Shown: positions 36,801-45,885, counted from the stretch's first letter. The stretch: DNA of 64,000 bases from DASUPK01 sp963821705 (GCA_963821705.1 CAWGEV010000006.1:414576-478575); one strand, 5' to 3'. Notes: a model not told the origin generated them from the sequence alone. Translations and numbers: made by a program.

Positions 36801-37772
36801 TCAGGCGGCGGCCTTGGCGACCTGGCGCTCCGGCGCGATCCGGACGACGTCCCAGGCGAGCCCGAGCTTCTCCAGCGTCCAGATCACTCCCGCCGAGGGA
36901 TCGATCTGGCGGCGCTTCATCCCGTGGACGGCCGAGGTCGGGAAGGCGTGATGGCTGTTGTGCCAGGCCTCGCCGAAGGTCGGGATCGCGAGCCAGGCGA
37001 GGTTCCTCGACTCGTCGGTGGTCTCGAAGTCCCGCTTGCCGAACATGTGGCAGAGGGAGTTGATCGAGTAGGTGACGTGGTGCAACACGAAGATCCGAAC
37101 CGCCCCACCCCAGAGCAGGCCGGTGAGCCCGGCGAGCATGGTGCCGCCGATCGCGACCCCGAGCCCGAACGGGACCGCGAGGCCCACGACCGCCCAGAGC
37201 AGGAAGGTGCGGTCGATGAAGCGGGCGACCGGATCCTTCTGCAGATCGGGCGCGAAGCGGTCCTTGGAGCCTCGCTGCGTGTGGATGAAGAGCCAGCCGA
37301 GGTGGGCGTGGAAGAAGCCCTTGAACTGAGCCCAGATGCCCTCGCCGTGGCCGACGTGCGGGCTGTGCGGGTCGCCCTCCTGGTCGGAGAAGGCGTGGTG
37401 CTTGCGGTGGTCGGCGACCCAGGAGATCATCGGCCCCTCGATCGCCGCCGAGCCGAGGGCGCCGAAAACGGCGCGGACGGCCGGCCCGGCCTTGAAGCTG
37501 CGGTGGGTGAAGAGGCGGTGGAAGCCGACCGTGATCCCGAAGCCGCAGGGGATGTAGACGAGCGCGAAGACGACCAGGTCGCTCCAGCGCAGCCAGCTGC
37601 CGGCCAGCTGCCAGGCGACGACGCCGAGCATCAGGAAGGGGATCACCGTGAGCAGCCCGGTGATGATCCGGTCTCGGGTCTCGTGCTCGACCGGCTGGAT
37701 CGCCGAGGCGAGCGAGGAGGTCCCCCTCTCCCTCCCGGGCGCGGACACGGTCGTGGCCGCGTTGGTCATCAC
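36801..37772 (-). CDS. Acyl-CoA/fatty-acid desaturase
   Basis: A 323-residue membrane-bound di-iron desaturase of the stearoyl-CoA delta-9 type. The three histidine boxes are present: HRLFTHRSF, DHRKHHAFSD and EAWHNSHHAFP. Hydrophobic segments flank the boxes as expected. It introduces a double bond into acyl chains at the membrane. The cyclopropane fatty acid synthase gene starts 140 bp away on the other strand and uses such unsaturated chains as substrate, so the divergent pair probably tunes membrane fluidity together. Confidence 0.93.
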   Translation of the reverse strand: MMTNAATTVSAPGRERGTSSLASAIQPVEHETRDRIITGLLTVIPFLMLGVVAWQLAGSWLRWSDLVVFALVYIPCGFGITVGFHRLFTHRSFKAGPAVRAVFGALGSAAIEGPMISWVADHRKHHAFSDQEGDPHSPHVGHGEGIWAQFKGFFHAHLGWLFIHTQRGSKDRFAPDLQKDPVARFIDRTFLLWAVVGLAVPFGLGVAIGGTMLAGLTGLLWGGAVRIFVLHHVTYSINSLCHMFGKRDFETTDESRNLAWLAIPTFGEAWHNSHHAFPTSAVHGMKRRQIDPSAGVIWTLEKLGLAWDVVRIAPERQVAKAAA

Positions 37773-37911
37773 TTCTCCTTTGTTGGTCCTTGGGAAGCCG
37801 TTCCGGAGCGGGTATCGTCCCGACGTCCGTACCTTCCGGGACCGTACCAGCGCTTCCTAAGGTCGTGTTGAGAATGGGACTAGCCCCGCGCTCGCGCTAG
37901 GGTCGGGCGGG

Positions 37912-39216
37912 ATGTCAACCGAGCCACTCGTCAGCGAGATCGAGCGCGCCTTCCCGGAGCGGCCCTTCACGATCGAGCTCTGGGACGGTGCCAAGGTCCC
38001 CTCCACCAACGGCGGCGGCCCGACCTTCAGGGCCCGCTCCAAGGAGGCGCTGGAGTACGCCGTCGCGGCCCCCGGCCAGTTGGGCCTCGGCCGCGCCTAC
38101 GTCTCCGGCGCGATCGAGATCGACGACATGGACGCCGTCATCGGCCTGCTCAACGACTGGCAGCCGCCGCAGGTCGGCGCCGCCACCAAGGCCAGGCTGA
38201 TCGCCGCCGCCCTGCGCGCCACCGGCGTCCACCGCCCGCCGAAGCCTCCGAAGGCCGAGCTCCACCTCCGCGGGCGCAAGCACACCACCGAGCGCGACCG
38301 CGAGGCGGTCCGCCACCACTACGACGTCGGCAACGAGTTCTTCTCGCTGTTCCTCGACGAGTCGATGACCTACTCCTGCGCCTTCTTCTCGCGCGTCCCC
38401 GCCGGGCGGGGCTTCCGGCGTGAGGCGCCAACCCTCGGGCAGGCCCAGGAGGCGAAGCTCGAGCTCGTCTGCACCAAGCTCGACCTCCAGCCCGGGCAGC
38501 GCGTCCTCGACGTCGGCTGCGGCTGGGGCAGCTTCGTCATGCACGCCGCCAGGCGGCACGGCGTCGAGGCGGTCGGGATCACGCTCTCGGAGAACCAGGC
38601 CGAGCTCGCCCGCAAGCGCGTCGCCGAGGCGGGGCTCGACGACCGGGTCGAGATCCGGGTGCAGGACTACCGCGAGCTGGCCGGCGAGGACTTCGACGCG
38701 GTCGCCTCGATCGGGATGGTGGAGCACGTCGGCGAGTCGCAGATCGACCGCTACGCCGAGCAGCTCGCCTCGATGCTCCGCCCCGGCGGCCGGCTGCTCA
38801 ACCACGGCATCTCCCGGCTGCCCCACGGCAACGTCGAGGGCGGCCCGTTCTCGGAGCGCTACGTCTTCCCCGACGGCGAGACCCTCCACGTCTCACGCGT
38901 CATCCTCGCGCTGGAGCGGGCAGGGTTCATCCCGCAGCACGTCGAGGAGTTCGGGTCCGACTACGCCGAGACCCTTCGCCACTGGATCCGCAGCCTCGAC
39001 GACAACCTGGAGCGGGCCGAGCAGCTGGCTGGGCCGGAGCGGCTCCGAGTCTGGCGCCTCTACCTGCGGGCGGCGCGGAACGGTTTCGAGATCGACTTCA
39101 CGTCCGTGTACCAGGTCCTCTGCCGGTTGGGCCAGACGTTAGCAAATCCGGCACATCCCTGGCACAAGGTTCGTCGCCTCTTCTGTGGGCCAGGCTGCTA
39201 CCGTCCCGCCCGTTAG
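37912..39216 (+). CDS. Cyclopropane-fatty-acyl-phospholipid synthase
   Basis: A 434-residue SAM-dependent enzyme. The C-terminal catalytic domain has AVRHHYDVGNEFFSLFLDESMTYSCAFF, SAM motif VLDVGCGWGSFVMHAA and IGMVEHVGESQIDRYAEQL, all typical. The N-terminal 110 residues form the family's lipid-binding domain. It methylenates cis double bonds of membrane phospholipids to cyclopropanes. Paired divergently with a desaturase that makes those double bonds. Confidence 0.93.
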   Translation: MSTEPLVSEIERAFPERPFTIELWDGAKVPSTNGGGPTFRARSKEALEYAVAAPGQLGLGRAYVSGAIEIDDMDAVIGLLNDWQPPQVGAATKARLIAAALRATGVHRPPKPPKAELHLRGRKHTTERDREAVRHHYDVGNEFFSLFLDESMTYSCAFFSRVPAGRGFRREAPTLGQAQEAKLELVCTKLDLQPGQRVLDVGCGWGSFVMHAARRHGVEAVGITLSENQAELARKRVAEAGLDDRVEIRVQDYRELAGEDFDAVASIGMVEHVGESQIDRYAEQLASMLRPGGRLLNHGISRLPHGNVEGGPFSERYVFPDGETLHVSRVILALERAGFIPQHVEEFGSDYAETLRHWIRSLDDNLERAEQLAGPERLRVWRLYLRAARNGFEIDFTSVYQVLCRLGQTLANPAHPWHKVRRLFCGPGCYRPAR

Positions 39217-39306
39217 GCCGGTGATACCGGCAAAGGTGTGCGTAGCGCTCGCGTTGTTGCAGCATCTTGCTCCTCCGCGTTCGCAGCACAAGCAATAGGA
39301 GGCGAG

Positions 39307-39513
39307 ATGCCTACCGGAACCGTCAAGTGGTTCAGCAACGACAAGGGCTATGGGTTCATCACACCCGACGATGGCTCGAACGACGTGTTCGTCCATTTCA
39401 GCTCGATCGAGGGCGACGGCTACCGCTCCCTCGAGGAGGGCGCGAAGGTCGAGTACGAGACCGAGGCCGGCCCCAAGGGACCGGCGGCGACAGGCGTGAA
39501 GCCGGTCGCGTAG
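39307..39513 (+). CDS. Cold shock protein (CspA family)
   Basis: A 68-residue cold-shock-domain protein. RNP1 is KGYGFITP and RNP2 VFVHFSSI. An AGGAGGCGAG ribosome binding site precedes ATG 39307, and a long 5' leader after the preceding gene is compatible with temperature-controlled mRNA structure. Binds single-stranded RNA/DNA as a chaperone. A clear terminator follows. Confidence 0.95.
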   Translation: MPTGTVKWFSNDKGYGFITPDDGSNDVFVHFSSIEGDGYRSLEEGAKVEYETEAGPKGPAATGVKPVA

Positions 39514-39543
39514 TCCACTCGAACCAAACTTGATTTGGGAGGA

Positions 39544-39570
39544 GGGGCTCTCTTCGGAGGGCCCCTTTTT
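39544..39570 (+). terminator. Rho-independent terminator after the cold-shock gene
   Basis: Stem GGGGCTCT / GGAGGGCCCC with a short CTTC loop, followed by TTTTT. Among the clearest intrinsic terminators in the window. Confidence 0.85.
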
Positions 39571-39629
39571 CTTGCTTCGTCACACCCGGCGCGCCTGTCG
39601 AGGAGTACTCGCCAGTACCCTGGACTCGA

Positions 39630-39863
39630 ATGGAGCGCGGCGCGCGGACCAACGAGCGACTTGACGACCTCGCGGTCGCGATCCGCGACGGTTTCGGCCG
39701 GGTCGATCAGGACGTCCGCGATCTCCGGTTGGAGATGCGCGAGGGGTTCGCGGATCTTCGCGGCGAGATCAACGACCTCCGTTTGGTCATGCTGCGCGTG
39801 GGCGGCGCGATGATCGTCGGCCTGATCGGCGTGATCGCCGCGGTTCTCGCCTCCGGCGCCTGA
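39630..39863 (+). CDS. Small coiled-coil membrane protein (paralogue 1)
   Basis: A 77-residue protein. MERGARTNERLDDLAVAIRDGF leads into a charged heptad region (RVDQDVRDLRLEMREGFADLRGEI) predicted to form a coiled coil, and a C-terminal membrane helix (AMIVGLIGVIAAVLASG). It is clearly related to the protein at 43837-44049, with the shared signature ERLDDLA..IR.GF.R.D....R.LR...M.R.GGA. No known function. Possibly a scaffold or membrane-associated oligomer. Confidence 0.75.
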   Translation: MERGARTNERLDDLAVAIRDGFGRVDQDVRDLRLEMREGFADLRGEINDLRLVMLRVGGAMIVGLIGVIAAVLASGA

Positions 39864-39894
39864 TTTCCTCAGGGAGTGGTAGACATGGCCCTCG

Positions 39895-40569
39895 GTGTCG
39901 GTCTTCTGCCTGATCCACGGCGCGTGGCACGAGCCCTCCTGCTGGGATGAGCTGACGCCGCTGCTGCTGGAGCGCGGCCATCAGGTGGTGATCCCGGACC
40001 TGCCGCTCCAGGACGCCGACGCCGGATTCGACGAGCGGATCCAGCCGGCCCTGGAGGCGATCGACGGTGTCGACGGCGCGCTGATCATCGTCGGCCACTC
40101 GCAGGGGACCTCCTACTCGATGCTGGTGGCCGCGGCCAACCCGGACGCCCTGCTCGTCCACCTCTGTGGGAGGCTGGGCGGGTTCGAGCCGCCGCCGGGG
40201 GCGCCTGATCCCTTCCAGGAGGGGATCCCATGGCCCGACAGCCGCCCCGACGGCACCACGGCGTGGGACGAGGGCACGGCGATGGACTTCATGTACGGCC
40301 GCGTGCCGGAGCCGAGAGCGGCCATGCTGGCGGGCCGGCTGCGGCCGATGGGGATGCCGCAGGGCGCCTACCCGCTCGCCGGCCCGCCCGGCAACGAAAC
40401 CGTGCTGATCTACGCAGCCGAGGATGAGTTCTTCCAGCCGGCCTTCGAGCGGTTCATGGCCGTCGAGCTGTTCGGCATCGAGCCGATCGAGATCCCGGGC
40501 GGCCACTTCCCGATGGCCGAGGACCCCTACGCGCTCGCCGAGCTCCTCGATCGAGCGGCGCCGCGCTAG
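39895..40569 (+). CDS. Alpha/beta hydrolase (salicylate-esterase/MenH-like)
   Basis: A 224-residue compact alpha/beta hydrolase. FCLIHGAWHEPSCWDELTPLL carries the oxyanion HG, IVGHSQGTSYSML the nucleophile, and IPGGHFPMAEDP the catalytic His near the C-terminus. It resembles small plant-type methyl-ester hydrolases common in actinobacteria. GTG 39895 is chosen, giving the family N-terminus directly. Not obviously linked to the neighbours. Confidence 0.85.
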   Translation: MSVFCLIHGAWHEPSCWDELTPLLLERGHQVVIPDLPLQDADAGFDERIQPALEAIDGVDGALIIVGHSQGTSYSMLVAAANPDALLVHLCGRLGGFEPPPGAPDPFQEGIPWPDSRPDGTTAWDEGTAMDFMYGRVPEPRAAMLAGRLRPMGMPQGAYPLAGPPGNETVLIYAAEDEFFQPAFERFMAVELFGIEPIEIPGGHFPMAEDPYALAELLDRAAPR

Positions 40570-40601
40570 GGACGCTCGGCGCCCCTAGCGCGGCTCAGTC
40601 C

Positions 40602-41222
40602 CTACGCCGTGGCCGCCGCCGGCGTCCCGGTGCGCCGGTAGATCAGGATCGCCACGATCGCCGACCAGAGCAGCACGACGAAGAACCCGAAGAAGCCGAC
40701 GGGCGTGAAGGCGACGACCCCGATCACCACCATCACCCAGCCGAGCCACTTGGGCAGCGCGCCGGAGGCGATGATGGCCAACCCGATGCAGAGCGAGAAG
40801 ACGATCAACCCGATCTCGAACGGGAAGAAGAAATCGTTGCTCAGCACGTTGATCGCCTGAGCGGCCTGCGGGGTGATGTCGTGCCTGGCGTCGATCAGGG
40901 CGACGTCGAGGCTGGTGAAGATGGCCCCGCCGACGGCGATCAGGATGCCGCCCGCGAACGCGGCCATCGAGAGGCCGTCCGCTCCCTCCTTGTCCTTGAA
41001 GAAGCTCCTCAGCGAGGAGATGAAGAAGAGGAAGAAGACCACCCCGAGCCCTCCGGCGAGGTCGCCCAGCAGGTGAGCACCGTGATGGGCGTTGTAGTGC
41101 TGGATCACCTGTGCACCGGTGTCGTGAACGCCCGGTGTGCTCGGGGTCGAGAACGTGACCACGAGCAGGACGGCGAAGACGATTCCCGTCAGTGGCGCGA
41201 GGCGCCGCAGGGAAGCAGGCAT
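40602..41222 (-). CDS. Multi-pass membrane protein of unknown function
   Basis: A 206-residue protein with about six hydrophobic segments, starting MPASLRRLAPLTGIVFAVLLVV. A loop after the first helix has AQVIQHYNAHHGAHLLGD. I recognise the general pattern of actinobacterial DUF4386-like small integral membrane proteins, but no active site. ATG 41222 is preferred over ATG 41228 because the AAGGAGAG site is at better distance. Convergent with the preceding hydrolase. Confidence 0.75.
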   Translation of the reverse strand: MPASLRRLAPLTGIVFAVLLVVTFSTPSTPGVHDTGAQVIQHYNAHHGAHLLGDLAGGLGVVFFLFFISSLRSFFKDKEGADGLSMAAFAGGILIAVGGAIFTSLDVALIDARHDITPQAAQAINVLSNDFFFPFEIGLIVFSLCIGLAIIASGALPKWLGWVMVVIGVVAFTPVGFFGFFVVLLWSAIVAILIYRRTGTPAAATA

Positions 41223-41408
41223 GCGCATCTCTCCTTGGGTAGTGGGCCAGGCGAGCCACCCCTGCCTGCGCCCCCTTCCACAGGCCCCGCCGTTATGCGA
41301 GGCGACCCTACGTCGTGCGGCGGACGCGTCGCATCCGTAGAAACTCCGGAACGGCCGCGCCTGCGAGCGGGTGTTGCCAAGTCGCTCGCCCGGGTCTAAG
41401 GTCAACTC

Positions 41409-41966
41409 GTGGTCAAGGACGACCACCCGTCCGGCCTCTCTCGTCTGGCCGCGATCCTGCTGTCGGCGGCGCTGCTCGCGGGCGGGACGGCCGCGCTGGC
41501 GCAGGCTGACGGTGGAGCGACGGCCGCGAAGAAGAAGTGCGCCAAGAAGCGCGCCGTCGCGGCCAAGAAGAAGTGCAAGAAGGGCAAGGGCTCAACGCCA
41601 ACCACCCCGCCTCCTGCGACCACTCCCGCTCCGTCGGCGAGGCTGGCGATCTCCCCCACCAGCCACGACTACGGAACGCTCGCGATTCCCGGAAGCACCT
41701 CGGCTCAGACATTCACGGTCACCAATTCCGGCCCCGACGCGAGCGGCACGCTGACCTCGTCACTCGCCGGTACCGACCCCGCCTTCTACGCGATCTCGTC
41801 CGACACCTGCAACGGCCACAGTCTGGGTGCGGCGGCCAGCTGCACACTCGATGTCCAGTGCCAGTCGGTCGGTGCCCTGGAGGGGACCAGAACGGCGACG
41901 CTGACCGTCGGCGGGGACCCAGGTGGCCTGCCAAAGGCCGACCTGACCTGCTTCCTGACGACCTAG
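41409..41966 (+). CDS. Secreted protein with a choice-of-anchor/ASH-like beta domain
   Basis: A 185-residue protein with signal peptide (RLAAILLSAALLAGGTAALAQ), a Lys-rich linker (AAKKKCAKKRAVAAKKKCKKGKG), a Pro/Thr stalk and one C-terminal beta-sandwich: LAISPTSHDYGTLAIPGSTS, then FTVTNSGPDASGTL and AAASCTLDVQC. These match the ASH/choice-of-anchor D-type repeats of Solirubrobacterales secreted proteins. Two Cys pairs may be disulfide linked. Probably surface-exposed. Confidence 0.75.
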   Translation: MVKDDHPSGLSRLAAILLSAALLAGGTAALAQADGGATAAKKKCAKKRAVAAKKKCKKGKGSTPTTPPPATTPAPSARLAISPTSHDYGTLAIPGSTSAQTFTVTNSGPDASGTLTSSLAGTDPAFYAISSDTCNGHSLGAAASCTLDVQCQSVGALEGTRTATLTVGGDPGGLPKADLTCFLTT

Positions 41967-41987
41967 CCCCTGCCGCTCGCCCGCCGA

Positions 41988-42981
41988 CTAGCGGTGCTTG
42001 ACGCCCTCGCCGACGAAGTTCGCCCGCCGTGGCTCGGTGACGGCGACGCCGCCGAGCGCCTCGTCGATCGCGTCGAGGGTGTCCTGGGAGAGCTCGACGC
42101 CTGAGGCATCGGCGTTGTCGAAGACCTGCTCCGGGCGCGAGGCGCCGATGATGCAGGAGGCGACGTTCTGCTGGCGGAGGATCCAGGCGAGCGCCAGGTG
42201 GGTCATGCTCAGCCCGGCCCCCTCGGCGATCGGGACCAGCTTCTGCACCGCCTCGAGCACGTCGTCGCGCATGTAGCGGTCCATCGCCCAGTTCATCGCG
42301 TCCGAGGCCATCCGGGAGTCCCCGGGCACGGGCTCGCCCGGCTTGTACTTGCCGGTCAGGACGCCCTGGGCGAGCGGCGACCAGACGATCTGGGAGATGC
42401 CGTGCTGATCGCAGAAGGGGATCAACTCGGCCTCGGGGGCGCGCCAGATCATGTTGTACTGCGGCTGGGAGGAGACGAACTTCTTCGCGCCGGGCACCTC
42501 GAGCGCGGCCTCGATCTGCTCGATGGTCCACTCGCTGAAGCCGATCTCGCGGGCCTTGCCGGCCTCGCAGACGTCGGTGAGCGCCTCCATCGTCTCCTCG
42601 ATCGGGGTCTCGGGATCGGGGCGGTGGCACTGGTAGAGGTCGACGTAGTCGGTCTGGAGGCGCTCGAGCGAGGCGTCGATCTGCTTGTGGATCTGCTCGC
42701 GCGGAGAGGCCGCGGTCGGTCTCCGACATCGGGAAGAAGACCTTGGTGGCGAGGACGTAGGAGCCGCGGTCGAAGTCTTTCAGCACCTCGCCCCAGGCGG
42801 TCTCGGCCGCGCCGCCGCCGTAGACGTTGGCGGTGTCGAAGAAGTTGATGCCGGCCTCGAAGGCCGCCTTGGTGCAGGCCTCGGTCTGCTCGCGCTCCAC
42901 CCCGGCCCCGTAGGTGAGCCAGGAGCCGAGGGAGATCTCTGAGACCTCGATGTCGGAGTCGCCGAGCGTGCGGAACTTCAC
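41988..42981 (-). CDS. Aldo/keto reductase (one frameshift)
   Basis: A member of the aldo/keto reductase family close to voltage-gated K+ channel beta-subunit-like enzymes, about 330 residues. GTG 42981 starts VKFRTLGDSDIEVSEISLGSW. NFFDTANVYGGGAAE supplies catalytic Asp/Tyr, and LATKVFFPMSETD the Lys. An extra base near 42713 breaks the frame, then REQIHKQIDASLERLQ follows in the next frame. The C-terminal part holds QPQYNMIWR and the NADPH-binding SCIIGASRPEQVFDN. Reduces carbonyls with NADPH. Confidence 0.88.
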
Positions 42982-43109
42982 CCGACCCACCCTACCCAAA
43001 GTGCTGAGTCAGCAATCGAGGCCGGGCAGCCCCCTCTACTCGGAGACGCCGATCCGTGCTCCACGGGCGCAAGTATCGCCGCTGGCCAGCCGTCCAGGAA
43101 GGGCTCAGG

Positions 43110-43334
43110 ATGCGAGTCGCTGCTGCCGATATGGACGGGGTGAGACAGCACTGCGCCCAATGCCTGACCGAGGTCTATGCGGCGACCGGCCGCCCGACGC
43201 CCAGCGGCGAGATCCTCTGCACCCCCTGCCACACAGCCCTCTGGGGCCCGCAGGCAACGGATGCGTTCCGCGTCATGGTCGAGCAGCACATGGGCCCGAT
43301 GAACGGGCACCCGCTCGCCGCCCAGACCCGCTGA
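43110..43334 (+). CDS. Small CxxC protein
   Basis: A 74-residue protein from ATG 43110 (MRVAAADMDGVRQHC). Two CxxC knuckles (HCAQC and LCTPC), 26 residues apart, could bind one zinc, like a small zinc ribbon. The rest is unremarkable. A later ATG at the second Met is also possible. No function can be assigned. It may be a small regulatory or RNA-binding protein. Confidence 0.55.
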   Translation: MRVAAADMDGVRQHCAQCLTEVYAATGRPTPSGEILCTPCHTALWGPQATDAFRVMVEQHMGPMNGHPLAAQTR

Positions 43335-43376
43335 CCTGAGGGGAGAACTTCCGCCGCCGCCTCCTTAGGGGCGGCA

Positions 43377-43805
43377 GTGAGTCCCTCCCGTGCAAGCAGG
43401 TCCTCCGCGGGCGCCGGGGATCCCAAGGCCAAGGTCGTCCTGGCGCCCGCGGACAAGCTCAAGCGCGAGATCCAGGCGGTCCTCACCGACGAGCTCCGCT
43501 CGGACGAGCACCGCAACGGGTTCGGCCGCTACGACGGCTTCGCCTACGTCGGGGCCGAGGCCTACTTCCACCTGGCCGGCGGCTACGACGCAGGCCTCCG
43601 GCCCACGCACCTGAGATACCGCGGCAAGAGTCACTGGTGGCTGCTCGACCCCTCCGGCCGCGTCATCGACCTGACGCTCGGCCCGCGCGAGACCTCGAGC
43701 TTCCCGTACCAGCGTGGCCAGCGGCGCACCTTCCGCCACACGCCCGCCGGGATCTCGCGCCGCGCGCAGACGATCGTGGAGCGGGTCGAAGCCAAGCGTG
43801 GCTGA
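43377..43805 (+). CDS. Hypothetical protein
   Basis: A 142-residue soluble protein starting at GTG 43377. Conserved-looking segments are LSDEHRNGFGRYDGFAYVGAEAYFHL-like text (starting DELRSDEHRNGFGRYDGFAY) and THLRYRGKSHWWLLDPSGRVIDLT. The latter resembles the RYRGRSHWFLVTPSGEVLDPT-type segment of small phage-associated proteins, which I cannot name confidently. Composition and frame statistics suggest a real gene. It sits between two small genes on the same strand. Confidence 0.55.
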   Translation: MSPSRASRSSAGAGDPKAKVVLAPADKLKREIQAVLTDELRSDEHRNGFGRYDGFAYVGAEAYFHLAGGYDAGLRPTHLRYRGKSHWWLLDPSGRVIDLTLGPRETSSFPYQRGQRRTFRHTPAGISRRAQTIVERVEAKRG

Positions 43806-43836
43806 GGGCGACCCCGGCGACTATTCTGGGACTGCA

Positions 43837-44049
43837 ATGGAACGCAGCCGCTGGAGTGACGAGCGACTTGACGACTTGGCTGAGACGACACGTATCGGCT
43901 TCGAGCGAGCGGATCGGAACTTCGAACGCGTGCACGAGGACATCCGCGAACTCCGCCAAACGATGCTCCGCGGAGGCGGTGCCCTCGTCGCCACCCAGAT
44001 GATCGGTTTCCTGGGCGTCCTCGCCGCCATTCTCGTTCGCGGCACCTAA
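43837..44049 (+). CDS. Small coiled-coil membrane protein (paralogue 2)
   Basis: A 70-residue paralogue of the protein at 39630-39863: MERSRWSDERLDDLAETTRIGFERADRNF, then a charged helix (VHEDIRELRQTMLRGGG) and a C-terminal hydrophobic helix (IGFLGVLAAILVRG). The two copies are 4 kb apart in the same orientation, and the bases just before the ATG are also similar. Function unknown. Confidence 0.75.
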   Translation: MERSRWSDERLDDLAETTRIGFERADRNFERVHEDIRELRQTMLRGGGALVATQMIGFLGVLAAILVRGT

Positions 44050-44304
44050 TAGGAGTAGTGTCAATAGAGCCTGGCCCTGCGGCCGAATACTCAACTCCCA
44101 CCGGAATGCCACCGACGGCGTGATCTGCGCCACGAGGCGCGAGATGGGAGCTACTGGATTGACTGCAGGGCGGGTGCTGTTTCCTCAAGGGCGTCACCCC
44201 ACCGACTCGGTGGCCGCGCCCCTGACTGATCCACCGCTCGGCGGCTCCCGCCCTCTGGTTTCCGCGCGGATCGAAAAGAGGACACGATCGCAAGGAGACA
44301 CACG

Positions 44305-44691
44305 ATGGGCGCAAATGCAGACGCAGTCAAGAACGGCTGGGAGGCCTTCGCCAAGGGCGACCTCGACGGCGCGGTAGCGACGACGAGCGACTCGGCCGAG
44401 ATCGTCATCCCCGAGAGCCTGCCCTGGGGCGGCACCTACACCGGCCCGGCGGGCTTCAAGGAGATGATCGGCAAGTTCCTGTCCAACTTCGAAGAGGTCA
44501 GTCCGACCCCACAGGAGTTCATCGAGGCCGACGGCGGCCACGTCGTCGTCACGGTCAAGGGGGTAGGCAAGACGAAGAGCGGCAACGAGCTCAGCGGCGA
44601 CTCGATCTGGCTCTACAAGATCGACGACGGCAAGATCTCGCATGCCGAGTTCTACGGCGACACCGCAACGGCGGTCAAGGCACTCGCCTAG
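44305..44691 (+). CDS. SnoaL/NTF2-like protein
   Basis: A 128-residue NTF2-like protein: MGANADAVKNGWEAFAKGDLDGAVA at the N-terminus, PWGGTYTGPAGFKEMIGKFL in the middle and SIWLYKIDDGKISHAEFYGDTATAV at the end. An AAGGAGA ribosome binding site precedes ATG 44305. Unlike the member at 31422 it is followed by a strong hairpin and a stress-type coiled-coil gene. Role unknown; binds a small hydrophobic ligand in related proteins. The 255-bp gap before it shows no feature. Confidence 0.88.
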   Translation: MGANADAVKNGWEAFAKGDLDGAVATTSDSAEIVIPESLPWGGTYTGPAGFKEMIGKFLSNFEEVSPTPQEFIEADGGHVVVTVKGVGKTKSGNELSGDSIWLYKIDDGKISHAEFYGDTATAVKALA

Positions 44692-44724
44692 CCGGGCGCG
44701 GCCTCCCCGCCGCGCCTGAAGGGA

Positions 44725-44755
44725 AGCGTGAGCCGGAGCCCCTCCGGCTCACGCT
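44725..44755 (+). terminator. Strong hairpin after the SnoaL-like gene
   Basis: Perfect 13-bp stem AGCGTGAGCCGGA / TCCGGCTCACGCT with a five-base loop. No T-run follows, so it may be an attenuator or mRNA-stabilising hairpin between the SnoaL-like and coiled-coil genes instead of a complete terminator. Confidence 0.55.
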
Positions 44756-44798
44756 CCCGCATCACAAGACTTTGCCCACCCAAGGAAAGGAACAACAG

Positions 44799-45113
44799 AT
44801 GCTAGGACGCAAGCAGCACGATGAGGTCGATCAGGTCGAGAAGACCGAGAAGACCGCAGCGGAGCACCTCGAAACCGCGCTCGACGAGCTCAAGAAGGCC
44901 AGCCAGCAGGCACAGGAGGAGCTTCGCGGCAAGATCGACTCCGCGATCAGCCGCGCACGTGAGGCGCTGGACGATGTCCGGTCGAAGGTCGGGGATCGCG
45001 CCGAGGACGTCAAGGAGAGCGTCGAGAAGGGGCGCGACAAGGCCGCGGATCGCGCCGAGGACCTCAAGGAGAGCGTCGAGAAGGGCAGCGACAAGGTCGA
45101 CGCCAAGGTCTGA
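44799..45113 (+). CDS. Charged coiled-coil (apolipoprotein/CsbD-like) stress protein
   Basis: A 104-residue, highly charged helical protein without hydrophobic core or Cys. It contains an internal repeat in which DRAEDVKESVEKG recurs as DRAEDLKESVEKG (44995-45090). Heptads in EHLETALDELKKASQQAQEELRGK suggest a long amphipathic coiled coil, as in apolipoprotein A1/E-like or LEA-like bacterial stress proteins. ATG 44799 has an AAGGAAAGGA site upstream. Role inferred: membrane or protein protection under stress. Confidence 0.7.
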   Translation: MLGRKQHDEVDQVEKTEKTAAEHLETALDELKKASQQAQEELRGKIDSAISRAREALDDVRSKVGDRAEDVKESVEKGRDKAADRAEDLKESVEKGSDKVDAKV

Positions 45114-45210
45114 TCGCACCGCGCGCATCGAGGGCCAGGCCCCTTCCTACTGGCCCTCGATCGCGCAGGATTTCTACGGAGCCTGGGTATCCGATTGGAA
45201 GCCCCATTTC

Positions 45211-45885
45211 CTAGGGAGAAGCCTCGCGCTCTCCAGGCTTGGATTCGGCGTGCGGCGTGCCGGGATTAGCGGTGCCGGCCTGCGAGACCCGCCGGCGACG
45301 GCGTCGGACCGTGCGGACCGCAACCACGATCGCGAGCACGAGGACGATGGCCGCGAGCACCGCGATCCCGCCGGCCTTGAGGATCTGCTCGGCGGCGTGT
45401 CCTGCGAAGTAGGCGAGGAGGCCCACGCTCGTTGCCCATGCGATGCCGCCGAGCGCATTCCAGAAGAGGAAGACGGGCCAACGCATGCGTTCGATGCCGG
45501 CCATCCATGCTGCGGCGATCCGAAGTCCGGAAACCCAGCGACCGAGGAATACCGCCTTGGGGCCGTGGCGCTCGAAGAATGGCTCGCCGCGCTCGAGAAC
45601 CAGGCGGCGATGGCGCGCCAGTGGCCCGGGGCGCTCCAGCAGCCAGCGACCGCCCTTGCGGCCGATCAGATAGCCGATGTTGTCGCCGACGATCGCCGCG
45701 GCTGCGGCGACTGCGATCACGGTGAGGATGTCGAGGTTGCCCTGGTGCGCGAGCAGGCCGGCGGCGACCAGCGCCGTCTCCCCTGGCAGCGGCACGCCCA
45801 GCGATTCACCACCGACCAGGCCCGCGAGCGCCAGGTAGCCGAGGTTCGAGGGGATGTTGATGAGGGTTGACAGCATCCGCAGCAC
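45211..45885 (-). CDS. DedA family membrane protein
   Basis: A 224-residue integral membrane protein. NLGYLALAGLVGGESLGVPLPGETALVAAG is the DedA/VTT re-entrant region, followed by GDNIGYLIGRKGG and FLGRWVSGLRIAAAWMAG. DedA proteins flip undecaprenyl phosphate or phospholipids and support proton homeostasis. The C-terminus is a basic Arg-rich tail. Convergent with the coiled-coil gene and divergent from recQ. Confidence 0.9.
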   Translation of the reverse strand: MLRMLSTLINIPSNLGYLALAGLVGGESLGVPLPGETALVAAGLLAHQGNLDILTVIAVAAAAAIVGDNIGYLIGRKGGRWLLERPGPLARHRRLVLERGEPFFERHGPKAVFLGRWVSGLRIAAAWMAGIERMRWPVFLFWNALGGIAWATSVGLLAYFAGHAAEQILKAGGIAVLAAIVLVLAIVVAVRTVRRRRRRVSQAGTANPGTPHAESKPGEREASP

